A stretch of 64,000 nucleotides of DNA from Glaciecola sp965658765 (GCA_965658765.1 CBFHTO010000006.1:17507-81506), one strand, 5' to 3'. Positions 1 to 8,818 are shown, counted from the stretch's first letter. Numbers and translations are program-made. Notes: generated from the letters alone by a model not told the origin.

Positions 1-291
1 AGTTGATGGTTCTAAAATATCGCAACGAATATTGACTTGAGTCTCTTCTGCAAAAGGGTCTAGAACAGCGGTCTCTGGGTCCGGCATTAACACCATGTCA
101 GATTCGTTTATTCCCTTCCAGCCCGCAATAGACGAGCCATCGAACATTTTACCTTCTTCAAAGAAGTCATCGTTGATCTGGTGAGAAGGAATAGAAACAT
201 GTTGCTCCTTACCTTTCGTATCGGTAAAGCGTAAATCGATAAATTTTGCTTCACTTTCTTTTATCAGTTCAAGTACTGATTCGTATGACAT
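1..291 (-). CDS. glnA: Glutamine synthetase, N-terminal part (cut by window edge)
   Basis: The minus strand from the ATG at 289-291 encodes 97 residues starting MSYESVLELIKES, and contains the DIRFTDTKGKEQ-like and MFDGSSIAGWKGI-like stretches typical of the beta-grasp N-terminal domain of type I glutamine synthetase. The rest of the gene, including the catalytic barrel, lies left of the window. The enzyme makes glutamine from glutamate, ammonia and ATP in the cytoplasm and is the main nitrogen assimilation enzyme. A GGAG sequence just before the ATG serves as ribosome binding site. The upstream region carries a sigma-54 promoter and NtrC-type sites, as expected for nitrogen-regulated glnA. 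Confidence 0.93.
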   Translation of the reverse strand, partial: MSYESVLELIKESEAKFIDLRFTDTKGKEQHVSIPSHQINDDFFEEGKMFDGSSIAGWKGINESDMVLMPDPETAVLDPFAEETQVNIRCDILEPST

Positions 292-396
292 AGCGTCCTC
301 CAGTTTTATAATGCCAATCAACACCGCGCTTGCATTTTTAATTGTAACAAGTGCACTGTTTTTGCGAGTAGGTGAATTACAACCTTGACCACTATA

Positions 397-412
397 AGCC
401 AATTTCATGCCA
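397..412 (-). promoter_or_regulatory. Sigma-54 (RpoN) promoter of glnA
   Basis: On the minus strand the sequence TGGCATGAAATTGGCT has the invariant GG and GC dinucleotides separated by exactly 10 bases, as required for -24/-12 promoters, and matches the TGGCAC-N5-TTGC consensus apart from a few bases. The predicted start of transcription near position 385 would give a leader of about 95 bases before glnA. The NtrC-like sites lie roughly 105 and 130 bases further upstream, which is the layout of E. coli glnAp2. Confidence 0.72.
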
Positions 413-483
413 TATATCAATTTAATAATCGTTCGATAAATCAGTAAGATATAACTGTAAGACTATAGAATTAACTTATCCTA

Positions 484-500
484 TGCACTACTTTTGTGCA
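484..500. promoter_or_regulatory. NtrC (NRI) enhancer site, strong
   Basis: TGCACTACTTTTGTGCA is a 17-base inverted repeat with perfect TGCAC/GTGCA arms, matching the NtrC consensus (TGCAC-N7-GTGCA) at the correct length. It lies about 105 bases upstream of the predicted sigma-54 start site of glnA. It also sits in the promoter region of the divergent typA gene, so it may influence both. Confidence 0.65.
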
Positions 501-504
501 TCGC

Positions 505-521
505 CGCTCTATTGTGGTGCA
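505..521. promoter_or_regulatory. NtrC site, weaker half-conserved copy
   Basis: CGCTCTATTGTGGTGCA keeps a full GGTGCA half-site and a degenerate left arm at the same 17-base length. It is 21 bases (two helical turns) from the strong site at 484-500, so the two would lie on the same DNA face. A third GGTGCA half-site occurs at 567-572. Tandem NtrC sites are usual upstream of glnA. Confidence 0.45.
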
Positions 522-736
522 ATGGTGTCGAAGGGTTTCGTTTTACGCTAATTGCTTCTTCAGAATGGTGCAGGCTTTAAAAAGTCAGCTGCAGAACTAC
601 ACATATAATGTATTTAAATCGCATAATCCTAAAATCTTGTCGCTTAATCATACAATGTTCTGTAAACTCCGCCCCCTATTATTTATGGGTAAATGTGCGA
701 ACAGTGCTAGGCCCACCTTATTTTTGAGAGTTAAAA

Positions 737-2566
737 ATGTCGTTACAGTTAGAAAAGCTTCGCAATATCGCAATTATTGCACACGTTGACCACGGTAAAA
801 CTACCTTGGTAGATAAGTTACTCCAGCAATCGGGTACGCTCGAGAGCAGAGGTGAAGCTGAAGAGCGCGTAATGGACTCAAATGATATCGAAAAAGAGCG
901 TGGCATTACTATTCTTGCGAAAAACACCGCCATTAACTGGAACGGATATCGTATTAATATCGTTGATACTCCTGGACACGCCGATTTTGGCGGAGAAGTT
1001 GAGCGAGTAATGTCGATGGCTGATTCGGTACTCTTGCTGGTGGATGCACAAGAGGGACCGATGCCGCAAACGCGTTTTGTTACCCAAAAAGCATTTGCAC
1101 AAGGTTTAAAACCAATTGTGGTAATTAATAAGATAGACAAGCCAGGTGCGCGAGCTGACTGGGTAATGGACCAGGTCTTCGATTTATTTGATAACCTTGG
1201 CGCAACTGACGACCAACTGGATTTCCAAGTGGTATACGCCTCTGCATTAAATGGTTGGGCTTCAGTTGACTCTGAAGAAGCTAGCCCAGACATGACCCCG
1301 TTGTTTGAAACGATTGTTAAAAATGTTGCATCGCCCGACGCGGACCCCAACGGTTCATTCCAGATGCAAATCTCACAACTAGACTACAACTCTTATGTCG
1401 GCGTCATTGGTGTGGGTAGAATTACCAGAGGTACAGTTAAGCTAAATCAGCAAGTCACTATCGTTAATGCTGCGGGTGAAAAGCGAAACGGTAAAGTGGG
1501 TAAGGTGCTTGGTTATCTTGGTTTGGAAAGACACGATGTCGATTCAGCTGCGGCAGGTGATATCATTGCAATTACCGGTCTTGGTGAGTTAAAAATTTCT
1601 GACACCATTTGTGATGTCAATCAAGTTGAGGCGCTTCCTGCTTTGTCGGTGGACGAACCAACTGTGACAATGACTTTCCAAGTAAATACCTCTCCGTTTG
1701 CTGGAAAAGAAGGCAAATATGTTACTTCCAGAAACATCCTTGAGAGACTTCAAGCCGAGTTAGTTCACAACGTTGCCTTGCGTGTTGAAGAAACTTCTGA
1801 CCCTGATAAATTTCGTGTTTCTGGGCGCGGCGAGTTACATTTAGGGATCCTTATTGAGAATATGCGTCGAGAGGGTTATGAACTTGCAGTATCTCGACCA
1901 GAAGTTATTTTGAAGGAAGAAGACGGCCAGATATTCGAACCATATGAAAGTCTTACCGTCGACGTTGAAGAACAAAACCAAGGTTCAGTAATGGAACAAC
2001 TTGGCTTGCGTAAAGCCGAGATGACCAATATGTCTCCGGATGGGAAAGGCCGAGTGCGTCTAGACTTCATGATCCCAAGTCGTGGTCTAATTGGATTCCA
2101 AACTGACTTTATGACGATGACTTCAGGTTCAGGTTTGTTGTATCACACTTTCGATCATTATGGTCCACACAAAGGCGGTAATATTGGTCAAAGAAAGAAT
2201 GGTGTACTCATTGCCAATGCTACCGGCAAGGCACTAACAAATGCCTTATTTAACTTACAAGAGCGAGGGCGCTTGTTTATCGGCCATGGTGTTGAAGTAT
2301 ACGAAGGCATGGTGATAGGTATTCACAGTCGCGATAACGACCTAACGGTCAACGCCTTAAAAGGCAAGCAATTAACTAACGTTCGTGCGTCAGGTACTGA
2401 TGAAGCACAAACACTTGTGCCGCCAGTAGTTTATACATTGGAGCAAGCACTTGAGTTTATTGATGACGACGAGCTAGTAGAAGTCACGCCACAAAGCATC
2501 CGAATTCGTAAAAAGCTGTTGACTGAATCAGACAGAAAACGCGCATCAAGAACCAAAAAAGACTAG
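737..2566 (+). CDS. typA: Ribosome-binding GTPase TypA/BipA
   Basis: This 609-residue protein is a full-length TypA/BipA, a translational GTPase of the EF-G family that binds the ribosome and helps 50S assembly, mainly at low temperature or under stress. The GTPase motifs are in order: AHVDHGKTT (residues 15-23), DTPGH (77-81) and NKID (131-134). They are followed by a beta-barrel domain, two EF-G-like domains with the SRGLIGFQT stretch, and a basic C-terminal tail ending in KRASRTKKD. The gene is divergent from glnA, the arrangement seen in many gammaproteobacteria. It is single and followed by a terminator hairpin at 2582-2620. Confidence 0.97.
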   Translation: MSLQLEKLRNIAIIAHVDHGKTTLVDKLLQQSGTLESRGEAEERVMDSNDIEKERGITILAKNTAINWNGYRINIVDTPGHADFGGEVERVMSMADSVLLLVDAQEGPMPQTRFVTQKAFAQGLKPIVVINKIDKPGARADWVMDQVFDLFDNLGATDDQLDFQVVYASALNGWASVDSEEASPDMTPLFETIVKNVASPDADPNGSFQMQISQLDYNSYVGVIGVGRITRGTVKLNQQVTIVNAAGEKRNGKVGKVLGYLGLERHDVDSAAAGDIIAITGLGELKISDTICDVNQVEALPALSVDEPTVTMTFQVNTSPFAGKEGKYVTSRNILERLQAELVHNVALRVEETSDPDKFRVSGRGELHLGILIENMRREGYELAVSRPEVILKEEDGQIFEPYESLTVDVEEQNQGSVMEQLGLRKAEMTNMSPDGKGRVRLDFMIPSRGLIGFQTDFMTMTSGSGLLYHTFDHYGPHKGGNIGQRKNGVLIANATGKALTNALFNLQERGRLFIGHGVEVYEGMVIGIHSRDNDLTVNALKGKQLTNVRASGTDEAQTLVPPVVYTLEQALEFIDDDELVEVTPQSIRIRKKLLTESDRKRASRTKKD

Positions 2567-2581
2567 TTAGTTATAATGGTT

Positions 2582-2620
2582 ATATTGGCTTGCTGAAATC
2601 TCGGCAAGCCAATATTTTAA
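2582..2620 (+). terminator. Rho-independent terminator after typA
   Basis: A 12-base-pair stem (arms 2582-2593 and 2604-2615, ATATTGGCTTGC and its complement) with a 10-base loop begins 15 bases after the typA stop and is followed by TTT and an A/T-rich tail. The U run is short, so it may be only partly efficient. Confidence 0.6.
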
Positions 2621-2663
2621 AATTTACCTCACTGCGATACACTCATCTCACTATTAACTACTC

Positions 2664-3800
2664 ATGAAGAGTTTATTTGTGATCCAGATTTCGCAAGACC
2701 GTAAAGACCACTTTGCTTTTAAGTGGGAAAAATACAAAGGTAAAGACATCATCCCCGCTTGGGTCGCTGACTCCGAGTTCACATGCGCACCAGCTATTCT
2801 TAAAGCCCTGAGTAATGAAATTGAGCATGGGGTCTTTGGATACACCCTACCTAAACAATATACTCCTGCAAACGAAGCGGTTGTTCATTGGTGTAAAAAG
2901 AGATATGGATGGGATATCGACGCTTCTTGGATAGTGTGGACTCCTGGTGTTGTTCCTGCGTTTAATATGGCGTGCAAAGCCTTTTGTAAAGAGGGTGATT
3001 CTGTTTTGGTACAAACACCAAATTATCCTCCCTTGCTTGCTGCTCCAAAAATTAACCGCTTAAATCAAGTGACTATCCCGACTATTATCAAAGATGAGCG
3101 CTATATAATTGACTTTGAAGCTCTAGAGCACGAGGCATCGAAGGCGGAATGTAAGCTATTGATTATGTGTAATCCGATGAACCCTTCTGGTTCCGTTCTT
3201 TCTTCAGATGAACTTGCTAGGATTGCTGAAATTTGTCAGCGGCATTGTGTGCGTGTTTGCAGTGATGAAATTCATTGCGATTTAATATTAGACGGCAGTC
3301 AACATATACCCGCTGGCAGCGTGACAGAATTATCGGATAACTCGGTAACACTAATGGCAGCAAGCAAGACTTTTAATGTTGCAGGTCTAGGTACTTCGTT
3401 TGCCATCATTCCCGACTCAAAACTGCGAGTACAGTTTTCAGGCGCTGGAGCAGGGATCGTGCCTTGGGCAAATATTATGGGTTTAATTGCTACTCGAGCG
3501 GCATTCACAGAGTGTGATGATTGGTATAGCTCATTGCTCAAATATTTAAAACAAAACCGTGATTACCTTTGTGACGAAATCAATAAAATTGAAGGATTGA
3601 CTGCCGTAAAGCCAGCCGCCACTTTTTTACTTTGGGTCGATGCCTCAGGCCTAGAGGTAGATGATACTCAAAAATGGTGCGAAGATAGAGGTGTTGGTCC
3701 CTCGCCCGGAAGGGACTTTGGCGATCCAAACCACTTTAGGCTCAACTTTGCGTGCTCCTTTGATATGTTGCAAGATATTGTACAAAGGCTAAGGGGTTAA
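2664..3800 (+). CDS. PatB/MalY-type PLP-dependent C-S lyase (aminotransferase fold)
   Basis: The 378-residue protein is a fold-type I PLP enzyme of the MalY/PatB cystathionine beta-lyase group. It has the N-terminal WVADSEF stretch (typically WVADMDF), the CNPMNPSG motif near 169-176, the pyridine-binding Asp in CSDEIHCD (D201), and the Schiff-base Lys in AASKTFN (K235). Members cleave cystathionine or cysteine conjugates to a thiol, pyruvate and ammonia; some act as plain aminotransferases. The start is not certain: no clear ribosome site precedes the ATG, and a GTG at 2679 is possible. It is followed 33 bases later by the SRAP gene, so the two may be co-transcribed. Confidence 0.85.
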   Translation: MKSLFVIQISQDRKDHFAFKWEKYKGKDIIPAWVADSEFTCAPAILKALSNEIEHGVFGYTLPKQYTPANEAVVHWCKKRYGWDIDASWIVWTPGVVPAFNMACKAFCKEGDSVLVQTPNYPPLLAAPKINRLNQVTIPTIIKDERYIIDFEALEHEASKAECKLLIMCNPMNPSGSVLSSDELARIAEICQRHCVRVCSDEIHCDLILDGSQHIPAGSVTELSDNSVTLMAASKTFNVAGLGTSFAIIPDSKLRVQFSGAGAGIVPWANIMGLIATRAAFTECDDWYSSLLKYLKQNRDYLCDEINKIEGLTAVKPAATFLLWVDASGLEVDDTQKWCEDRGVGPSPGRDFGDPNHFRLNFACSFDMLQDIVQRLRG

Positions 3801-3833
3801 AATACCAAAGAGGCACTTTAAGATGAGTAAGTT

Positions 3834-4517
3834 ATGTGTGGTTATGTAAGTTATGAATCGAAACCTTGGAACGGTTTGTCAGGACAGCTTGAGTCTATCG
3901 TTTCGCTAGTCGAGGCTTACAGAGCTTACCCTGCCTTTGGTGGTGATACTCACAAACGCATTCCTATTGTAGTTATCGACGATGGCCAACTGGTCGTAAA
4001 AAAAGCAATATGGTGGTTTGATGCTTTTGCTGACCAACAAGGCCAATCAGTCTTGGGGCGCAGAACAACATTTAACGCTCGAAATTTAGATAGCCCTTTT
4101 TGGAAGACAGCGCTAAATCATAACAGAGCAGTAGTTCTTGCTTCCGAATTAGGTGAGTCGAAAAAAGTTGGTAAAAGCACACATCGTTTTCTGATGCAGA
4201 GTCACTCGCCTTTTTTCCTTGGTGCTTTGTATCGAAAGCTTGCGAACGGAGATTACTGCGCCGCCGTCATTACTAGAGACGCTCATCCAAAATTTACGCC
4301 TTATCATGAAAAAGCATTTCCTTTTTTTTTGCCGCCAGACGATGAATTTTTGACGAAGTGGTTATGGGCTGCCGGCGCAATCTCACCGGAAGTAGAGTGT
4401 ATACTTCAAGCGCCTATTCTTGTGCCCACCTTAAATGTAACAAGGGTAAAAACATACAAAAATAAAGAGCCAATTGGTCAAATAAGAGATACTTTAGTCT
4501 CTGATTTAAAAGAATAA
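3834..4517 (+). CDS. Divergent SOS-response-associated peptidase (SRAP/HMCES-YedK family)
   Basis: The protein (227 residues) begins Met-Cys-Gly, and Cys2 is the residue that SRAP proteins expose and use to crosslink abasic sites in single-stranded DNA. The other three active-site positions can be aligned: Asn81 in NARN, Glu108 in LGES, where typical members have FYEW, and His158 in PYHEKAFP, where typical members have HDRMP. The family protects cells from abasic sites at replication forks. The sequence around the catalytic residues is unusually diverged, so it may be a subfamily with altered DNA contacts. It sits 33 bases behind the PatB-like gene. The start is fixed by Cys2. Confidence 0.78.
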   Translation: MCGYVSYESKPWNGLSGQLESIVSLVEAYRAYPAFGGDTHKRIPIVVIDDGQLVVKKAIWWFDAFADQQGQSVLGRRTTFNARNLDSPFWKTALNHNRAVVLASELGESKKVGKSTHRFLMQSHSPFFLGALYRKLANGDYCAAVITRDAHPKFTPYHEKAFPFFLPPDDEFLTKWLWAAGAISPEVECILQAPILVPTLNVTRVKTYKNKEPIGQIRDTLVSDLKE

Positions 4518-4710
4518 AACTAAGATATGTCTCATTTAAAGTTTGAGTTTATGCACTGTCATATTGAGTGAATTGTCGGGCTTGGTTTCAAGGTGGTCAG
4601 AAGGCTTAACTAGTAAAGAAAAATAGAAAAAATCAGCAAGATTTTAAAAAAGGTGTATTTCTTGCAAAGACTTGTTATTCTTTTTCAAACAATAAAAATG
4701 ATTATAATAC

Positions 4711-5538
4711 GTGCTATTTCGTTTACTTGTGGTGTTGTTCAGTTTGTTTTCGCAGTTTACTTACGCTGCTGAACAAACAACTTCAAAAATTGCGATCATC
4801 ATAGATGACATTGGTGCCAAACCCACCGATGCCAAAGCTTTTTCCCTCAATAAAAATATTACGTTTTCCATTTTACCGCACACAGAATATTCAACTGACT
4901 TTTCTACATGGGCCGCTCAACAAAACCGTGAGGTTATGTTACACATGCCGATGGAGTCTTTGCATAATGCTTCCCTAGGCATCGGCGCAATAATGTCGGA
5001 TATGTATCCGCAGCAGGTTAAAACGGCGCTATTAAATGCCTTAACAACGGTACCGCATGCCGTTGGAGTAAATAATCACATGGGAAGTAAACTAACCCAG
5101 ATGACGCTGCAGATGAACTCGGTTATGGAAGTGCTTGAGCAAAGTAATTTATTCTTCGTGGACAGCAGAACCACACGATTTTCTAAAGCCTATGTAATTG
5201 CAAATAGAAAAGGCATCAAAAGCGCTCAACGCCAAATCTTTATTGATCATTATAAAGATGAAAATTTTTTAAAAGCTCAAGCTCGAAAGCTTGTTGCTAG
5301 GGCTAGAAAAGAAGGCAAGGCGATTGGAATAGGTCATCCATACCCAATCACGATTCGCTTTTTGAAACAGTTTGTGGCGTCATTACCAGATGACATCGAA
5401 TTAATTACAGTAAGTGAATACTTGCAAGAAGAAAATAAATTCCGCATTAATCCTCTTTTAGCTCAACAGCAAATCACAGCTTCTAGCCAGTCTAAACGCA
5501 ATGTTAAACAGCCATCAGAATTACTTAGCCCTAAATAA
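4711..5538 (+). CDS. Divergent polysaccharide deacetylase family protein (YibQ-like)
   Basis: The 275-residue protein starts at GTG with a signal peptide (residues 1-20, LLVVLFSLFSQFTYA), so it is probably periplasmic. The mature part opens with KIAIIIDDIG (residues 26-35), the hallmark of the DUF610/divergent polysaccharide deacetylase family, followed by HMPMES and VDSRTT motifs on the NodB-like barrel. E. coli YibQ lies next to envC; here neither envC nor gpmM is adjacent. The biochemical activity of the family is not firmly established. The C-terminal 35 residues are polar and probably disordered. Confidence 0.8.
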   Translation: MLFRLLVVLFSLFSQFTYAAEQTTSKIAIIIDDIGAKPTDAKAFSLNKNITFSILPHTEYSTDFSTWAAQQNREVMLHMPMESLHNASLGIGAIMSDMYPQQVKTALLNALTTVPHAVGVNNHMGSKLTQMTLQMNSVMEVLEQSNLFFVDSRTTRFSKAYVIANRKGIKSAQRQIFIDHYKDENFLKAQARKLVARARKEGKAIGIGHPYPITIRFLKQFVASLPDDIELITVSEYLQEENKFRINPLLAQQQITASSQSKRNVKQPSELLSPK

Positions 5539-5616
5539 GCTTTTAGTAGCTTTCCTTCTGATAGAAACGAACGACAAAAACTATATGTAATAATGTTTCA
5601 TTTTATGCTAATAGAC

Positions 5617-5629
5617 GTTATACTATAAC
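5617..5629. promoter_or_regulatory. Zur-box-like palindrome upstream of merC-family gene
   Basis: GTTATACTATAAC is a perfect 13-base palindrome, extended on the right by ATC. It matches the core of the gammaproteobacterial Zur operator (GTTATA-N-TATAAC). It lies 82 bases before the start of the MerC-like gene, where a promoter is expected. Zinc-dependent repression of the downstream gene is the inference. Confidence 0.6.
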
Positions 5630-5711
5630 ATCAACTGGCGCTCTATCTTTTCGTTTCATTCGCTTCGCGCCTAAAAGTCGACGTATATTTTTACTTTGAA
5701 GGCAATAAAAC

Positions 5712-6164
5712 TTGAAGCAACTAATTTTAAAGACAAGTGATAGCGTTATCACTTCATCTGAAGACGGCTCTAACGAGGTGCCTAAAATTAAGGTAAGTAA
5801 CCGCATTTGGGACAAAATAGGCGTATGGGTCACAAGTCTTTGCGCTGTGCATTGTTTGTTACTACCGGTTCTGATCCCGCTGGCACCTTTAATCGCTAGT
5901 AGTTTCGTTGCATCTGAGTGGTTTGAGCGAGTAATTTTAACATCATCAATTCTTGTGGGATTTACTGCATTATTTATTGGGTTTTTCAAATATCATCGGC
6001 AGCTTTATCCTCTCTACTCCCTTGTTCTTGGAGCGCTTATTTATTGGAATAAAGACATTTTTGGTGAGCAATACGAACCATTCACTATTGCGATTGGCGC
6101 TGTCTTGATAGTTGGAGCGCATCTGATTAACCTAAAATTATGCAAGCAATGTAAAGGCTGCTAA
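5712..6164 (+). CDS. MerC-family inner-membrane protein
   Basis: The 150-residue protein starts at TTG; a stop codon lies directly upstream in frame, and GAAGG gives a ribosome site about 9 bases before it. After a soluble N-terminal stretch come four hydrophobic segments (about 36-60, 68-92, 97-113 and 122-142). The first contains the metal-ligand-like pair C44-A-V-H-C48, as in MerC mercuric transport proteins, and the tail ends in a CKQCKGC cluster (C144, C147, C150). There are no other mer genes nearby. With the Zur-like box upstream, a role in zinc rather than mercury handling is the better inference. The substrate is unproven. Confidence 0.75.
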   Translation: MKQLILKTSDSVITSSEDGSNEVPKIKVSNRIWDKIGVWVTSLCAVHCLLLPVLIPLAPLIASSFVASEWFERVILTSSILVGFTALFIGFFKYHRQLYPLYSLVLGALIYWNKDIFGEQYEPFTIAIGAVLIVGAHLINLKLCKQCKGC

Positions 6165-6262
6165 TAGGTACTAGGTTTCATTCAATTAATAAAGTTTCTT
6201 TCGATAGTGTTATGCGACTTAGATTTATGTATTTGCGTTTGGAAGATATCCCCAACCTTCAT

Positions 6263-6958
6263 TTAACATAGCTCTTTCATCAGCACTGGATCGTTTGTGA
6301 AGATAGCATCTACCCCCATTTCTTTTAGTCTGAAAAAGCCACTGTCAAAATTCACCGTGTAGCACCATACTTCTAAATTGTGAATGTGTGCATACTCAAC
6401 GAACTCTTTGGAAACTAAATACGCGTCAATAGCAGCGATGTCTGCTTCGAGTTCGACTGCATATTTTCCTAAATCAATCGGTAGATGCGCTATTAGCGCG
6501 CCGATTTGTATCATTTTAGAGAACCGAGTATCACGAAGTGACTTTTTGAATTCCCGTAATAAAAAATGATTGAATGAAGAGACGACGACCTCGCTAGGAT
6601 AGCGATAAAGATAACTCGTTAGCTTCTCGACTAGCAGTTCAGTGTTGTGAACACTTTTCAGCTCAAGGTTAAGCATGGTTGCACCTTTTACTAAATCAAA
6701 GACTTCGTCGAGAGTAGGAAGCTTTTCTGAATTATTTAGTCGCAGAGAGCCCAACTGCGTAGGGCTTAGGTCAATCAAATCTCCTTCCAGCGGTGTAAGT
6801 CGATTTAAATAAAAGTCGTGAAAAACGAAAAACTCATCACCCACTTGTTGAATGTCTAACTCTATTCCATCCGCACCAAATTCAATCGCTTTTTGAAAGG
6901 CTAAAAACGTGTTTTCGTGAAAGTGAGCACTTACACCTCTATGCGCAATTATCTTCAT
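6263..6958 (-). CDS. Glycerophosphodiester phosphodiesterase
   Basis: The 231-residue cytoplasmic protein is a compact GDPD (UgpQ-like). It has the AHRG motif (H6, R7), ENT (15-17), the metal ligands E33 and D35 in GIELDIQ, and the catalytic H47 in FHDFYLNR. Such enzymes hydrolyse deacylated phospholipids to glycerol-3-phosphate and the free alcohol, recycling phospholipid breakdown products. Its start lies within the 3' end of the EamA transporter gene (20-base overlap, 6939-6958), so the two are probably translated together. Confidence 0.9.
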   Translation of the reverse strand: MKIIAHRGVSAHFHENTFLAFQKAIEFGADGIELDIQQVGDEFFVFHDFYLNRLTPLEGDLIDLSPTQLGSLRLNNSEKLPTLDEVFDLVKGATMLNLELKSVHNTELLVEKLTSYLYRYPSEVVVSSFNHFLLREFKKSLRDTRFSKMIQIGALIAHLPIDLGKYAVELEADIAAIDAYLVSKEFVEYAHIHNLEVWCYTVNFDSGFFRLKEMGVDAIFTNDPVLMKELC

Positions 6959-7841
6959 CTTTCGCGTCTCTTTTGTTCTTTATATTTTCCCTATGAGTAT
7001 TCACTGTTTCATAAACAGCGGCTGAGATGACCATCAAGCCACCAAATAGTGTATTCCATGAAGGTGATTCATTTAAAATAATTATCGCAAAAATCACTCC
7101 GTATAGAGGTTGCATACACGCTACTAAAGAGAAAGTTTTGGCCCGTAGGTGTTTTAAAGAGGTGGCTATCATTGCGTGAGGTAAGGCTGTAAAAACGGTG
7201 CCTAGCAACAGTAGTAAGACAGCAGTTGTTATGTCCATGACATACAACTCATCCGATACAAAAAAGATAAGGCAGGGGCATATCACCATGATCTGATAAG
7301 CCATAGCTTTAGCACCACTGTAGTGTGAAAAATATCTGCGGTGCAGTAAGTTTCTAATTGCGTATAAAAACGCTGATAAAATACCGATCATTACCCCAAG
7401 CGTGACCTCATTTGATAATGAAACGCTCGGAACAATTAGCCATATTCCTAGTAAAACGACACAAGCACTGACGATATCTTGCCAAAGGATTTTATTTTTC
7501 TCAAAAATTGGCTCTAGCAGAACGGTAATAACAGGAAAAGTAAATAGTGCAATAATGCCAACAGAAACGCTAGCATATTGCATGGAGGCGAAATACGTAA
7601 CCCAATGCACGGCCATAATTATGCCCAAACCAAAGCCGATAGCGTAATCTTTGCCAGAGTTTAAACGCAAAGATTGCCCGCTGAATTTGACGAAGCAAAA
7701 TAACAGGATAAACGCGGGAAACGAGCGACCAAAGGTAATATCAAGTGCTGACAAAGGCACAAGTTTAGAAAACAATGCAGTGCCGCCCAGCAACATAATC
7801 GTTAGGTGCAGGTTGACCAGGCTCTTTTGAACTTGGTCCAT
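6939..7841 (-). CDS. EamA (DMT superfamily) membrane transporter
   Basis: The 300-residue protein has about ten hydrophobic segments arranged as two EamA repeats, typical of drug/metabolite transporters such as RhaT or YdcZ relatives. The first repeat includes the LAxDITFGRSFPAF helix, and the second ends around the SPSWNTLFGGLMVISAAV helix. The substrate cannot be read from the sequence. The gene overlaps the downstream phosphodiesterase gene by 20 bases and lies 23 bases after psd on the same strand, so psd, transporter and GDPD may form one transcription unit linked to phospholipid metabolism. Confidence 0.85.
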   Translation of the reverse strand: MDQVQKSLVNLHLTIMLLGGTALFSKLVPLSALDITFGRSFPAFILLFCFVKFSGQSLRLNSGKDYAIGFGLGIIMAVHWVTYFASMQYASVSVGIIALFTFPVITVLLEPIFEKNKILWQDIVSACVVLLGIWLIVPSVSLSNEVTLGVMIGILSAFLYAIRNLLHRRYFSHYSGAKAMAYQIMVICPCLIFFVSDELYVMDITTAVLLLLLGTVFTALPHAMIATSLKHLRAKTFSLVACMQPLYGVIFAIIILNESPSWNTLFGGLMVISAAVYETVNTHRENIKNKRDAKDEDNCA

Positions 7842-7864
7842 TACGATTGGCTAATCACAATTGA

Positions 7865-8716
7865 TTACTTAAGGACGCTGGCAAGTGCTTCGCCTAATCG
7901 TGTGATGGTAGCAGGTGCAAGATCGCTAAACTCGATTTTGTCTTTTTCAAAGCACAGCACAACGGTTGAACCAAGCTTAAAACGTCCCATTTCTTCACCT
8001 TTTTTCAGGTGGATATTTTCATCACGATTACACCAATGCTGTACCCACTTCCCTGCCGGTGGTGTGATATTTCCTGCCCAAACAGTTTCTATACTTGCAA
8101 CAATCGTTGCGCCAACTAGCACCATTGCAACTTTGCCTACTTCGGTATCAAATATGGCTACAACTCGCTCATTGCGCGCAAATAGGCTTGGTACATTCGC
8201 TGCGGTGAGAGGATTGACCGAAAACAACTCGCCAGGAACATGAATAGTGTCGCTTAGTGTTCCATCTATTGGCATGTGAATGCGATGGTAGTCGCTAGGG
8301 GCAAGATAAATAGTTGCAAATTTTCCACCTTTAAACGGCGCGGCGATCTCTGGGTTGCCTCCTAATAAGCTCGTAAGGCTATAGTCATGTCCTTTTGCCT
8401 GAAATACTCTATCACCGACAATGTCACCAAATTGGCTCACACGGCCATCGACAGGATGCGCTAATTTGGAAGGGTCTTCAACAATGGGTCGGATATTATC
8501 TTTTAGTGGGCGAGTAAAAAATTCATTGAAAGTTTTGTAGGCTGAAGGGCTTTCAAACATCGCTTCTTGCATATTAATATTAAACGCTTTTATAAAGAGC
8601 TTTATGCACCATTGCGTAATTATGCCAGCTCTCGCAGCGGCTAAACTGCCAACTAAGCGAGACAGAAGATGTTTTGGCAAAATATATTGTATTCGGACCT
8701 TTATCCAATTAATCAC
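7865..8716 (-). CDS. psd: Phosphatidylserine decarboxylase proenzyme
   Basis: The 283-residue protein makes phosphatidylethanolamine from phosphatidylserine at the inner membrane. The LGST motif (residues 248-251) marks the autocleavage site: Ser250 becomes the pyruvoyl group on the small alpha subunit. The catalytic triad partners are D90 in HPVDGR and H147 in YHRIHMP. Length and spacing match E. coli Psd. Downstream of rsgA on the same strand, as in many gammaproteobacteria. Confidence 0.96.
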   Translation of the reverse strand: MINWIKVRIQYILPKHLLSRLVGSLAAARAGIITQWCIKLFIKAFNINMQEAMFESPSAYKTFNEFFTRPLKDNIRPIVEDPSKLAHPVDGRVSQFGDIVGDRVFQAKGHDYSLTSLLGGNPEIAAPFKGGKFATIYLAPSDYHRIHMPIDGTLSDTIHVPGELFSVNPLTAANVPSLFARNERVVAIFDTEVGKVAMVLVGATIVASIETVWAGNITPPAGKWVQHWCNRDENIHLKKGEEMGRFKLGSTVVLCFEKDKIEFSDLAPATITRLGEALASVLK

Positions 8717-8818
8717 GATGTATCCCTATGAGAATAAAAAGTTAAGATGTTAATGTTAGTACCACAGTATTTTACGTTAAAAGCTGCTGTGAGACAGCCA
8801 AAAACCTCATGTAAAGCA

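Noticed and set aside
496..789. 97-codon plus-strand open frame before and into typA
   Set aside because: Its end overlaps the typA start in another frame, it covers the NtrC sites and typA promoter region, and its translation has no family features.
718..1350. 210-codon minus-strand frame inside typA
   Set aside because: Antisense shadow of the typA coding region with no independent support.
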